The notes under the pieces are model-generated. The model was given only the letters and a program-made list of their open reading frames with translations, made no database searches and was not told the origin of the DNA. A program made the translations under genes and the position numbers. A stretch of 64,000 nucleotides of DNA from Anaerolineae bacterium (lineage in GTDB: Bacteria > Chloroflexota > Anaerolineae > 4572-78 > J111), in the NCBI GenBank assembly GCA_023382535.1, contig JAHDWA010000015.1:62001-126000 (forward strand), read 5' to 3'. Of the stretch, positions 1-7,138 are shown in pieces (position 1 is the first letter of the stretch; every line of letters begins with the position of its first letter).

Positions 1-207
1 CCAGTATTTGAAGCCCTCATAGGCCAGGGCGACCCCGTCCCAGGTGGAGTAATGCGCCCGGACAATGGCGCAGGAATTGATGGTTGAACCGGCCCCGGCA
101 TCGTTGTTTTTGTCAATATTGACGGTTTTGTAACCTCGCTTGGCCAGCTCAAAGGCCGTCGAACAGCCGATCACTCCGGCCCCAATAACAATCACATCTT
201 TGTGCAT
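1..207 (-). CDS. FAD-dependent oxidoreductase, DAO family (N-terminal 69 codons; cut by window edge)
   Basis: The gene reads leftwards and its 3' part lies outside the window. The N-terminus carries a dinucleotide-binding motif, VIVIGAGVIGCSTAFELAKR (residues 5-24), followed by an acidic residue at the end of the second strand, as in DAO-family flavoproteins such as sarcosine and dimethylglycine oxidases. The SxxNSCAIVRAHYS stretch resembles the region after the Rossmann fold in dimethylglycine/sarcosine oxidase-like proteins. The ATG at 207 has AGGAGG upstream. It lies downstream of the methyltransferase and alcohol dehydrogenase genes on the same strand, so oxidation of a demethylated amine such as dimethylglycine or sarcosine is a reasonable inference. 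The substrate cannot be read from 69 residues. Confidence 0.8.
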   Translation of the reverse strand, partial: MHKDVIVIGAGVIGCSTAFELAKRGYKTVNIDKNNDAGAGSTINSCAIVRAHYSTWDGVALAYEGFKYW

Positions 208-370
208 GGTGTCCTCCTGTTATTTTAAATAAACCATTTTGAGCCAGAAGTGGGTGACCAGGAGGTTTTTGAACCTTGTTTTATCCCCTAATCCCCTAAT
301 CCTGGCGATTTTTTTGCCCGGCTGGTTTCCAAACTCAGTTTGGGAAGCAGCCGACTCTTGTTTCAGCCGC
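208..370. repeat. Intergenic palindrome downstream of the iron alcohol dehydrogenase
   Basis: Positions 320-352 form an imperfect inverted repeat with about 16-bp arms (GGCTGGTTTCCAAACT against AGTTTGGGAAGCAGCC, one mismatch and one G-U pair). On the minus strand, the coding direction here, it is not followed by a T-run, so it is not a classical terminator. The core CCAAACTCAGTTTGG resembles dispersed bacterial palindromes of the TTCCCAAACT...AGTTTGGGAA kind; compare the element at 52114-52149. No gene is seen in the rest of the gap. Confidence 0.5.
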
Positions 371-1546
371 TCACTTCTGACCCAACTCGAAGGCCCGTTT
401 GTAAATCTGCACGTAGCTCTGGAGACTCAAATCGCGGGGGTTGCCGATGGTCTGCGGGTCTTTGTAGGCGATTTCGGCCAGCATGGGAATTTCTTCCTCG
501 CTAAAACCCAACGCCTGCAAGGTGGGGATTTCGACATCCTCGGTCAGCTTCATGACCGCTTCTACGGCTTTTTCCGCGGCCTGCCAGATACTCAGACCGC
601 GAATATCCTCACCCATAGCGACGGCAATCCGGGCGAATTTTTCCGGCTCGCCTTTAAAATTGTACTCCATCACCGGGCCGAGCAGCCGGGCCGTCAGCGC
701 ACCGTGCGGCACATTATGCACTCCGCCGGCCGACTGGCTCATGGCGTGGGCCGCCCCGGCGCTCTCGGTGCCGTAAGACAACGCCCCCAGCATGGCGGCC
801 ATGCTCATTTTGTAGCGGGCTTCGGTGTTGTGGCCCTGGGCAAAGGCGACCCGCAAGTAACGGGCAACGTATTCCATTGCCAGCAGAGCCGTCGAATCGG
901 GCAGAGGCTGGGCATAGGCGCAGGTATAACACTCGATGGCGTGGGCCAGAGCGTCCATCCCCGTGCCGGCAGTGACAGCCGGGGGCAGGTCGAAGGTCAG
1001 TTCGGGGTCAATCAGCGCTTCCCAGGCCCCAATCAGTGCTGTCCCGCCGACGTTGAACTTGATCTTGCGCTGCGGGTCGGTGATGACCGCCCACAATGTC
1101 ACTTCGCTGCCGGTCCCGGCGGTGGTCGGCACGCAGATGGTCGGCGGGATGCGGCACTGGATAGGCTGAGGGCTGGCCCATTCGTAGTCCAAAATAGAGC
1201 CGCCGTTGGCCGCGACCACGCCGATGGACTTGGCCGTGTCCATCGCGCTGCCGCCGCCCAGGCCAATCAAGCCGTCACATTCTTCCCGGCGATACAGGTC
1301 GGCCCCCTCGTCTACCAGGGCAATGGGCGGGTTGGGCGCGACCCCGTCAAAAACGGCAAAGCTGAGATCGGCGGCTTTCAGCGGGGCGATGGCCCACTCG
1401 AGCAGCCCGGCCCTGACCACACCGGGGTCGGTGACAAGCAAGGGGCGGGTCATCCCCAGAGACTTGGCTTCGTCGGCCAGGGCATTAATGGCGCCCAGGC
1501 CGTGTTTCATCACGGTTGGAATTTCAAAACTGCGGATGTTAGTCAT
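371..1546 (-). CDS. Iron-containing alcohol dehydrogenase (391 aa)
   Basis: NAD(P)-linked group III (iron-type) alcohol dehydrogenase. The GGGSAMDTAKSIG motif binds the nucleotide. The metal site is represented by GMDALAHAIECY and HNVPHGALTARLL, which carry the family's Asp/His ligand pattern. Length is normal for the family. The reading frame is open to 1651, but the ATG at 1546 is preferred because GAGGAG precedes it at proper spacing and the upstream extension translates the intercistronic hairpin. It follows the MttB-family gene on the same strand. Fe-ADH genes commonly neighbour mttB homologues, so a role in handling an alcohol or aldehyde (choline- or ethanolamine-like, or formaldehyde) from methylated-amine breakdown is inferred. 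The substrate is unknown. Confidence 0.9.
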   Translation of the reverse strand: MTNIRSFEIPTVMKHGLGAINALADEAKSLGMTRPLLVTDPGVVRAGLLEWAIAPLKAADLSFAVFDGVAPNPPIALVDEGADLYRREECDGLIGLGGGSAMDTAKSIGVVAANGGSILDYEWASPQPIQCRIPPTICVPTTAGTGSEVTLWAVITDPQRKIKFNVGGTALIGAWEALIDPELTFDLPPAVTAGTGMDALAHAIECYTCAYAQPLPDSTALLAMEYVARYLRVAFAQGHNTEARYKMSMAAMLGALSYGTESAGAAHAMSQSAGGVHNVPHGALTARLLGPVMEYNFKGEPEKFARIAVAMGEDIRGLSIWQAAEKAVEAVMKLTEDVEIPTLQALGFSEEEIPMLAEIAYKDPQTIGNPRDLSLQSYVQIYKRAFELGQK

Positions 1547-1589
1547 GGATACTCCTCGAAAAGTTGAGTGGTAAGATAGTAACAGAACG

Positions 1590-1631
1590 CAGACACTTGC
1601 GCCTGCACTTGCGTGCAGGCGCAAGTGTCTG
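1590..1631 (-). repeat. Perfect 18-bp inverted repeat between mttB-like gene and Fe-ADH
   Basis: The arms at 1590-1607 (CAGACACTTGCGCCTGCA) and 1614-1631 are perfectly complementary around a 6-nt loop (CTTGCG), and the stem can extend by three more pairs including a G-U. It begins 8 nt past the mttB-like stop codon. No T-run follows on the minus strand, so it is more likely an mRNA-stabilising or processing hairpin, or a partial attenuator, than a complete terminator. Confidence 0.8.
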
Positions 1632-1638
1632 TGTCCTA

Positions 1639-3189
1639 TTATCTTCGCCACTCGCTTCGTGGTTTACCGGCGCGGATTTCGGCCCGGCGGTGTTCGGCGA
1701 AGGCGTTGAGTTCTTCGGCAAGGGCCGGATCGAGGGCCGGAGCCTGATATTCCCTCAACATGCGCTTCCAGACAGCGTTGGCTCGTTTATAAGTGTCGGC
1801 GCTGCCCTCTTCTTCCCACTTTTCGTAATTATCCATATTAAAAACGGTGTGCTGGTAAAAAGCGGTTTCATAGTGACGCATCGTATGCTGCGCGCCGAGG
1901 AAGTGCTGGCCCGGCCCCACTTCAGTATAGGCGTCCCAGGCAAAATCTTCGTCGGTCAGGCCGATGCCGTTGACAAAACGGGCCATCATGCCGCACATTT
2001 CTAGGTCGAGGATGAACTTCTCGTAACCGGCAATCAGGCCGCCTTCCAGCCAGCCGGCGGCGTGCAGCACAAAGTTGACCCCGGCCTGCACTGTCGGCCA
2101 GATAGTGCCGGCCGACTCGTAGCCGGCCTGGGCATCGGGGATGCGGGAGGCGGTGAAGTTGCCGCCGGAACGGAAAGGTAAATTGTAGCGGCGGGCCATC
2201 TGCGCCCCGGCATAGAGGGCCAGCGCATCTTCCGGCGTGCCAAAGCAGGGCGCGCCGCTGCGCATGTCAATATTGGCCAGGAACGAGCCGTAAATGCAGG
2301 GTGTACCTGGGTTGAGCATTTGAGCATAGCAGATGCCAAAAAGAGCTTCGGCGTTTTGCTGGGCCAGGGTGGCGGCCATGGTGCTGGGCGACATCGCCCC
2401 GGCGATGAGGAAGGGCGTCACCAGCACCGCCTGCTTGGCCCGGGCATAGACCTCCAGCGCGCCGAACATACGGTCGTCGAAGCGCAGCGGGCTGGAGGCA
2501 TTGATTAAAGACAGCACCGCCGGATTCTCGCGGATGGCCTCTGCCCCAAAGAGAATCTCGGCCATGATGACGGTATCGCGCGCATTTTCAGAATGGGTAA
2601 CGCTGCCCATAAAACACTTGTCGCTCAGGGTGATATGGGCCAGGAGCATATCCAGGTGACGCTCTTTGACGTCAATATCATTCGGCTCGACCAGTGTGCC
2701 GCCGTTGTGATGGAGATGCTGGGCCATGTAGGTCAGCTTGGCAAAGTTGCGAAAATCCTGAATGGTGGCCTCGCGGCGGCCCCGCTCGTAATCGCCGACA
2801 AAGGGCGGGCCGTAGACCGGGGCGAAGATGGTGGTGCGGCCGCCAAAGTTTAGGCTGTTGGCCGGGTTGCGGGCCAGTTGGGTGAAGGTAGAGGGCGCCT
2901 GGCGGACAAAGTGCATCAGCGTATCTTCGTCAATGCGGACCAGTTCGTCTTCAACCGTAGCGCCATTGGCTTTGAAGGTTTCACGAGCGGGGGGATAATC
3001 AATGACCAGGATGCCGGGGTCTTGCAGCAGGCGCATTGAGGCGCGGTGAACGGCTTCGACGCCTTCGGGCGAGAGCACTTCGGTCAGGGGCAGCTTGTTG
3101 ACCAGGGGCTTGATCGAACTGGCAATTTGGGTCCCTGCCCGCGCCCGGCGTTCTTCACGACGACTCGAACGGCGTTCTCGATCAGACAT
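1639..3189 (-). CDS. Trimethylamine methyltransferase (MttB) family protein, non-pyrrolysine (516 aa)
   Basis: Corrinoid-dependent methylamine/betaine methyltransferase of the MttB superfamily. Family features include the conserved N-terminal helix region, GGTLVEPNDIDVKERHLDML, the SLINASSPL segment and GSFLANIDMRSGAPCFGTPE. The whole frame is open with no internal amber codon and ends in TAA, so this is a non-Pyl homologue like the glycine-betaine methyltransferase MtgB, not a true trimethylamine enzyme. The expected activity is transfer of a methyl group from a quaternary amine to a corrinoid protein; a candidate partner is encoded at 16173-16868. The ATG at 3189 has AAAGGAGT upstream. The basic N-terminus, rich in Arg/Glu/Ser, is an odd extension. 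The exact substrate is unknown. Confidence 0.9.
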   Translation of the reverse strand: MSDRERRSSRREERRARAGTQIASSIKPLVNKLPLTEVLSPEGVEAVHRASMRLLQDPGILVIDYPPARETFKANGATVEDELVRIDEDTLMHFVRQAPSTFTQLARNPANSLNFGGRTTIFAPVYGPPFVGDYERGRREATIQDFRNFAKLTYMAQHLHHNGGTLVEPNDIDVKERHLDMLLAHITLSDKCFMGSVTHSENARDTVIMAEILFGAEAIRENPAVLSLINASSPLRFDDRMFGALEVYARAKQAVLVTPFLIAGAMSPSTMAATLAQQNAEALFGICYAQMLNPGTPCIYGSFLANIDMRSGAPCFGTPEDALALYAGAQMARRYNLPFRSGGNFTASRIPDAQAGYESAGTIWPTVQAGVNFVLHAAGWLEGGLIAGYEKFILDLEMCGMMARFVNGIGLTDEDFAWDAYTEVGPGQHFLGAQHTMRHYETAFYQHTVFNMDNYEKWEEEGSADTYKRANAVWKRMLREYQAPALDPALAEELNAFAEHRRAEIRAGKPRSEWRR

Positions 3190-3336
3190 AGATGACTCCT
3201 TTGGCTGCTACACTTTTAAAAGGGTGTGTTGCGGAGTGGGTAAAGCGTAAAACGGAATGCATGGTAGGTGAGTCTCCAACTTGCGACCCGCAACCGGCAA
3301 CTTTAGAGTTTATCGGAAATAAAAATTAGGGTTCTT

Positions 3337-3410
3337 ATGTCATTCCTCGAGTCTAGGCTAAAAAGTAGCGCTGTAGAGATTTCTCGCTCCTTCGTCGCTC
3401 GAAATGACAT
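3337..3410. repeat. Dispersed palindromic repeat element (about 74 bp)
   Basis: Ends ATGTCATTCCTCGAG and CTCGAAATGACAT are inverted copies of each other, and GAGATTTCTCGCTCC with TTCGTCGCTCGAAATGACA match a motif that recurs in intergenic DNA of many bacteria (recognised from memory). It lies between the GntR gene and the mttB-like gene. It is probably a small non-autonomous element. Confidence 0.6.
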
Positions 3411-3447
3411 GGCTAGGCTTAATGCCGATAATGTCTTTTGCGACCGG

Positions 3448-4125
3448 CTACAGGGCCGCGGACAGTTGCGTTTGAAAATCGGCAATGTGAGTCCGCATGA
3501 TCTCGGCCGCTCGCGCGCCGTCCCCCCTTTTGATGGCGGCAATAATTTCCCGATGTTCGGCAATCGCTTCGTGCAAGCGGCTGACTTTGTGCAGGGAAAT
3601 GTACCACAGCCGCAGCCCATGGGTATACAGCCGCTCCAGGGTTTCTTCCAAGAATTCGTTGTGAGCGGCCCGGGCCAGCAGTTGGTGAACCTGATGATCC
3701 AACTGCATCAACTGGTGGTAATCACCGCGCTGGAGAATCTCATCGGATTTGGCCAGTAAAGCTTCCATTTCGGCTATTTCAGCCGGAGTTGCCCGTTCAG
3801 CAGCCAGACGGACCGCGTAAATCTCCAGTTCAAGGCGCATCTCGAAGATTTTCTGCAAGTCGCTCAGGTTCAAGTCGGCGACGATGGTGCCCCGGCGCGG
3901 GAGAATCACGACCAGATTTTCCAGGGCCAGCCGCTGGAGGGCCTCGCGAATCGGCGTTCGGCCCAAACGAAGTTCGCTCATCAAATCGGATTCGTTGAGC
4001 AGGCTGGCGGGTGGCAGTTCGAGGGTGACAATTTTTTCTTTTAGAATACGGTACGCTGCTTCACTCCGCGAGTCGTGATCAACCCGGCGCTGGCGGGCAG
4101 CGGTAAGCAACGTGGCTGGCAGCAT
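3448..4125 (-). CDS. GntR-family transcriptional regulator, FCD type (225 aa)
   Basis: The N-terminal winged helix-turn-helix spans about residues 15-80: AYRILKEKIVTLELPP, then LGRTPIREALQRLALENLV, the GntR recognition helix. An all-helical FCD ligand-binding domain follows (about 95-215), with the usual metal/ligand His and Asp pattern in QLDHQVHQLLARAAHN and HREIIAAIKRGD. FCD regulators usually sense small organic acids or amines. The frame also opens from a TTG at 4164, but the ATG at 4125 fits the family's usual length. It sits next to the mttB-like gene on the same strand and is the likely regulator of the amine island. Confidence 0.9.
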   Translation of the reverse strand: MLPATLLTAARQRRVDHDSRSEAAYRILKEKIVTLELPPASLLNESDLMSELRLGRTPIREALQRLALENLVVILPRRGTIVADLNLSDLQKIFEMRLELEIYAVRLAAERATPAEIAEMEALLAKSDEILQRGDYHQLMQLDHQVHQLLARAAHNEFLEETLERLYTHGLRLWYISLHKVSRLHEAIAEHREIIAAIKRGDGARAAEIMRTHIADFQTQLSAAL

Positions 4126-4153
4126 CTTGGTAGAATTTAAACAGTCAGCAAGG

Positions 4154-4214
4154 TGATATATCAATAATATATAATCGAGTTTGCGCAGTATATTAGGATT
4201 TTGAAAGAAGTCAA
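4154..4214 (-). promoter_or_regulatory. Promoter and candidate operator of the GntR gene
   Basis: Reading the minus strand, TTGACT (4214-4209), a 16-bp spacer and TATACT (4192-4187) form a good sigma-70-type promoter. Just downstream, TGATATATCA at 4154-4163 is a perfect 10-bp palindrome in the 5' leader, well placed for autoregulation by the GntR protein. The same TTGACT-16-TATACT pair precedes proV. Confidence 0.6.
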
Positions 4215-4560
4215 ATCTCTAAAAACTAAATGTAAAGCACCCCGTTTATTGAAGTTTTGCCGGTTTTCAACTCAAAAGATAGGACATTTCTCCCATTTAC
4301 TTGTCTTGATTGAAAACAAGAGGTGTGGTAAGATGAGCGGGCTAAGGTGAAGATTAGATTTTCAAAACTTCTTCAACTTGGCCCAATTGTATAGGTTAGT
4401 CAAATTTGTTGTAGGGTAAAGCTAACAACTTAGACAGTCAATGCCAGGCTGTTTGAGTAAATGGTGAGGCCCAATTTCCCAGGTTACGGCCGGGAAATTG
4501 GGCCTTATTTATTGTCTCTAAGTTAGCCAAACCACTTAGTATCAGCCGTAGGAGGTAAAA
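4165..4560 (+). promoter_or_regulatory. Promoter and long structured leader of the cohesin-dockerin gene
   Basis: A promoter TTGATT (4306-4311), 17-bp spacer, TAAGAT (4329-4334) gives a leader of about 220 nt. The leader contains a perfect 14-bp inverted repeat (4467-4480 with 4492-4505) followed by TTATTTATT, which looks like an intrinsic terminator about 50 nt before the start codon. AGCTAACAACTTAG upstream of the hairpin could pair with CTAAGTTAGCC downstream, giving an alternative fold. A strong RBS (TAGGAGGTAAAA) ends the leader. No coding gene is seen here. An attenuator or riboswitch is plausible but unidentified. Confidence 0.55.
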
Positions 4561-5808
4561 ATGAAAGAAAAGAAACAAGTTTTACGAGGATTTGGGATTA
4601 TTGTCCTCATCGTAGGCTGTTTGCTGGGCGCCAATTCAATCAACGTGCTTAACGCATCGGCTTTTTCTTCGCCGATTCCTGCACCGACTGATGAGCCTAT
4701 TCCGGCAGCAATGGTTTTGGCAATCAATGGACCGGCATCCGTTAATGTGGGGGAGACGGTCCAACTGAGCGTTGAGGCCCAGGGTGTCTCTGGGAGCGGC
4801 CTGTATGGCGCTCAGTTTGAAATCCAGTTTGACCCGGCCCTGCTCTCGGTTGGCAATCTGCAAATCAATCCTGATCTCTCCTATGTCATGCAAAACAATG
4901 CCGATAATACGCTGGGCAAAATCACGCTGGTGGCCAGCCGGCAGGGCCGAGTGCCTGGTCTCACCGGCACTGTTACCCTGCTGACCTTCCAGGCGACGGC
5001 TCTCGCTGTCCCCGGTACTGCGACCTTCAGCTTCGCCGGAGTAAAAGTAGGTGATCCCCAGGCACTTCCTTTGACCCTGACGCCCAAGAATTTCACCCTC
5101 GTGATTAACGGTACCCCAGAAACACCAACGGCTACGCCTGAGACGCCCACGACCACACCTGAGACCCCAACCGCTACCCCTGAAACGCCGACCGCTACGC
5201 CTGAGACGCCCACGGCCACGCCCGAAACCCCAACCGCGACACCCGAGACCCCAACATCTACCCCGGAAACACCCACGGCCACGCCCGAGACCCCGACCGC
5301 GACGCCTGAGACGCCGACCCCTGGCACACCCACTGCTACTCCAGAAACACCGACTCCTACCCCCACCAACGCCACCGTCTCCGGTCAGGTAATCCTGCCC
5401 GGACGGGCCAACAACGATTGGTCGGGGGGCACGGTGACGATAGATGACACCGGGCAGAGCGCTAACACCGACTCCACGGGTAAATTCGCAATTGCCGCTG
5501 TGGCGTTCGGGGCACATTCCTCCATCACTGCCGACAGCCCCGGCTATCTCCCGGCGGTGTGTACGGCCGTTACGATCATCACCCCCAATACAGACTTGAC
5601 GAGCGTCAATCTGTTGAGCGGTGATATTACCGACGACGGCCACGTGGACATTGCCGATGCGACGGCAATTGGGGTGAGTTTTGGCCAGACAGGTTCGGGC
5701 TTAGCGACCGATATAAATCGTGATGGGATCATTGACATCTTTGACCTGATCCTGGTCAGCGTGAACTTTGGAGAAGGAACGCAAACCTGGAACTGTCTAA
5801 CCCAATAA
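4561..5808 (+). CDS. Exported cohesin-domain and dockerin-type protein (415 aa)
   Basis: A signal peptide (basic start, hydrophobic core about residues 10-30) is followed by a cohesin-like beta domain (about 58-180: INGPASVNVGETVQLSVEA, AQFEIQFDPALLSV). Next is a linker of about ten ETPTATP repeats (about 187-270), then a carboxypeptidase-regulatory-like beta domain (about 275-350: VSGQVILPGR). The C-terminus is a dockerin-like pair of calcium loops (DITDDGHVDIAD and DINRDGIIDIFD). Cohesin and dockerin normally bind each other in cellulosome-like assemblies; having both on one chain could allow self-assembly at the surface. Enzymatic domains are absent. It is flanked by its own promoter and terminator and looks independent of the amine genes around it. 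Confidence 0.88.
   Translation: MKEKKQVLRGFGIIVLIVGCLLGANSINVLNASAFSSPIPAPTDEPIPAAMVLAINGPASVNVGETVQLSVEAQGVSGSGLYGAQFEIQFDPALLSVGNLQINPDLSYVMQNNADNTLGKITLVASRQGRVPGLTGTVTLLTFQATALAVPGTATFSFAGVKVGDPQALPLTLTPKNFTLVINGTPETPTATPETPTTTPETPTATPETPTATPETPTATPETPTATPETPTSTPETPTATPETPTATPETPTPGTPTATPETPTPTPTNATVSGQVILPGRANNDWSGGTVTIDDTGQSANTDSTGKFAIAAVAFGAHSSITADSPGYLPAVCTAVTIITPNTDLTSVNLLSGDITDDGHVDIADATAIGVSFGQTGSGLATDINRDGIIDIFDLILVSVNFGEGTQTWNCLTQ
5119..5370 (+). repeat. 21-bp tandem repeats coding the ETPTATP linker
   Basis: About ten imperfect 21-bp units, plus a shortened one, encode the seven-residue repeat ETPTATP of the exported protein. The codons vary between copies, so the repeat is maintained at protein level. 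Confidence 0.85.
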
Positions 5809-5845
5809 GCATCTAACCTTACAATCGAATAGATTCTATAGGAAG

Positions 5846-5880
5846 CCTCTCGGCCTCATCAGCCGAGAGGTTTCTCGTTA
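5846..5880 (+). terminator. Intrinsic terminator after the cohesin-dockerin gene
   Basis: A perfect 9-bp stem CCTCTCGGC/GCCGAGAGG with a 7-nt loop is followed by TTTCTCGTT, 37 nt past the stop codon. Confidence 0.85.
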
Positions 5881-5906
5881 AAGCAGTGGTGGTCGAAACA
5901 AAGTGT

Positions 5907-5935
5907 TTGACATGCAGTCGAGACAATGCTATACT
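5907..5935 (+). promoter_or_regulatory. Consensus sigma-70-type promoter of the binding-protein gene
   Basis: TTGACA (5907-5912), a 17-bp spacer and TATACT (5930-5935) lie about 65 nt before the start codon. This is near-consensus and predicts strong expression. Confidence 0.85.
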
Positions 5936-6000
5936 CGCTCTCGCTGCAAGACGACAATCAGCCCATAGTTAAATCAAAAAAGTTGCTCGAGGAGGAGAAA

Positions 6001-7035
6001 ATGTGTCGGAAACTTTTTAGCAAGTTACTCTTTCTATCTCTGCTGCTGGTTTTGGCGGTGTTATTAGCTGCCTGCGGGGGTGCTGCCCAACCTGCTGCTC
6101 CGGCTGAACAAAAGCAGGAGGCAACCGAGCCAGCCCAAGAAGAAGCGGCGGCTCCGGCAGAATCCAGCGGTGAAAAAATCACCATCAAGCTGGCCGAAAA
6201 CCCCTGGACCGGCTCGGCTGTTAATGTGGCAGTCGCAAAAGTAATTCTTGAAAAAGAGTTAGGGTATCCGGTCGAGATTGTCACTATTGACGAGAACGCG
6301 CAATGGGCCGCCCTGGCCAAAGGCGACCTGTCGGCCAGCCTGGAAGTCTGGCCTTCGGGGCACGCCGAGAATGTCAAGCAGTACATAGATGAACAGAAAG
6401 TCGTGGAGAACGGCGGCGAGTTAGGCGTGATCGGCAAAATTGGCTGGTACGAGCCGGCTTACGTGGTGGAAGAGCATCCCGAATTAGCGACATGGGAGGG
6501 TTTCAAAAACCCGGAACTGGCTGCTCTGTTCAAAACTGCCGAAACCGGGGACCAGGGCCAGTTCCTGGCTGGCGACCCCAGTTGGGTGCAATATGACGAC
6601 CAGATTATCAAGAATTTGGGCCTGAATTTGCAGCCGGTGGTGGCCGGTTCAGAGCAGGCGGTGTTAGCGCAGCTAGATTCGGCTTACAGCCGCAAAGAGC
6701 CAATCCTCTTTTATTTCTGGACGCCGCATTCGGTTCATGCTAAATACGACTTAACTGAAGTCAAACTGCCAGCATATTCGGAGGAGTGCTATGCCAAAAC
6801 CGAGTCGGGCGGCGTGGATTGCGACTACCCCTCCGATGTCCTGTTTAAGATTTTCTGGAGCGACCTCCAGAATAAAGCGCCCGATGCCTACAAAGTGCTC
6901 AAAAACTTTAAATACACCACCGAAGATCAGATCAGTATGATTGCGGCGGTTGAATTGGAGAATAAGAGTTCGGCGGAAGCCGCCCAGGCCTGGGTTGACG
7001 GGCATCAAGATGTCTGGAAAGCCTGGCTGCAATAA
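6001..7035 (+). CDS. proX: Glycine betaine/proline ABC transporter substrate-binding lipoprotein (344 aa)
   Basis: Periplasmic or surface ligand-binding component (OpuAC/ProX family) of a betaine-type ABC importer. The signal peptide ends in a lipobox, LAAC, so the mature protein is a lipoprotein. A short Ala/Glu/Pro-rich linker precedes the OpuAC domain (about 60-340), which begins ITIKLAENPWTGSAVNV and includes WPSGHAENVKQY and LFYFWTPHSVHAKYDL; the conserved Trp residues are those that box quaternary ammonium groups in this family. The ATG at 6001 follows GAGGAGGAGAAA; an upstream in-frame ATG at 5926 overlaps the promoter and is rejected. Its permease and ATPase are encoded at 8334-10487 and 13539-14759 on the other strand. 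Confidence 0.92.
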   Translation: MCRKLFSKLLFLSLLLVLAVLLAACGGAAQPAAPAEQKQEATEPAQEEAAAPAESSGEKITIKLAENPWTGSAVNVAVAKVILEKELGYPVEIVTIDENAQWAALAKGDLSASLEVWPSGHAENVKQYIDEQKVVENGGELGVIGKIGWYEPAYVVEEHPELATWEGFKNPELAALFKTAETGDQGQFLAGDPSWVQYDDQIIKNLGLNLQPVVAGSEQAVLAQLDSAYSRKEPILFYFWTPHSVHAKYDLTEVKLPAYSEECYAKTESGGVDCDYPSDVLFKIFWSDLQNKAPDAYKVLKNFKYTTEDQISMIAAVELENKSSAEAAQAWVDGHQDVWKAWLQ

Positions 7036-7076
7036 GGCGGTTAAAGAAACCCTTGAAGTAAATTAAATGGAATGGC

Positions 7077-7113
7077 AAAACCCCCGGTCCCGGCAGGTAC
7101 TGGGGTTTTTTTG
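7077..7113 (+). terminator. Intrinsic terminator after proX
   Basis: The stem AAAACCCC/GGGGTTTT with a T-rich tail lies about 40 nt past the proX stop. It ends about 25 nt before the next start codon, so the phosphofructokinase gene is probably expressed partly by read-through or from an unseen promoter. Confidence 0.75.
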
Positions 7114-7138
7114 TTTCACCGGCCAAAAAGGAGGAGAT

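Noticed and set aside
239..1567. 442-codon plus-strand open frame over the Fe-ADH gene
   Set aside because: Antisense shadow of a well-supported gene with family motifs; no RBS and low-complexity translation.
1639..3189. Pyrrolysine-type trimethylamine methyltransferase
   Set aside because: No in-frame amber codon; the frame is continuous and ends in TAA, and no pyl gene is present.
4636..5643. 335-codon minus-strand frame over the cohesin-dockerin gene
   Set aside because: Arg/Gly-rich translation produced by the antisense of the Thr-Pro repeats; no motif or RBS.
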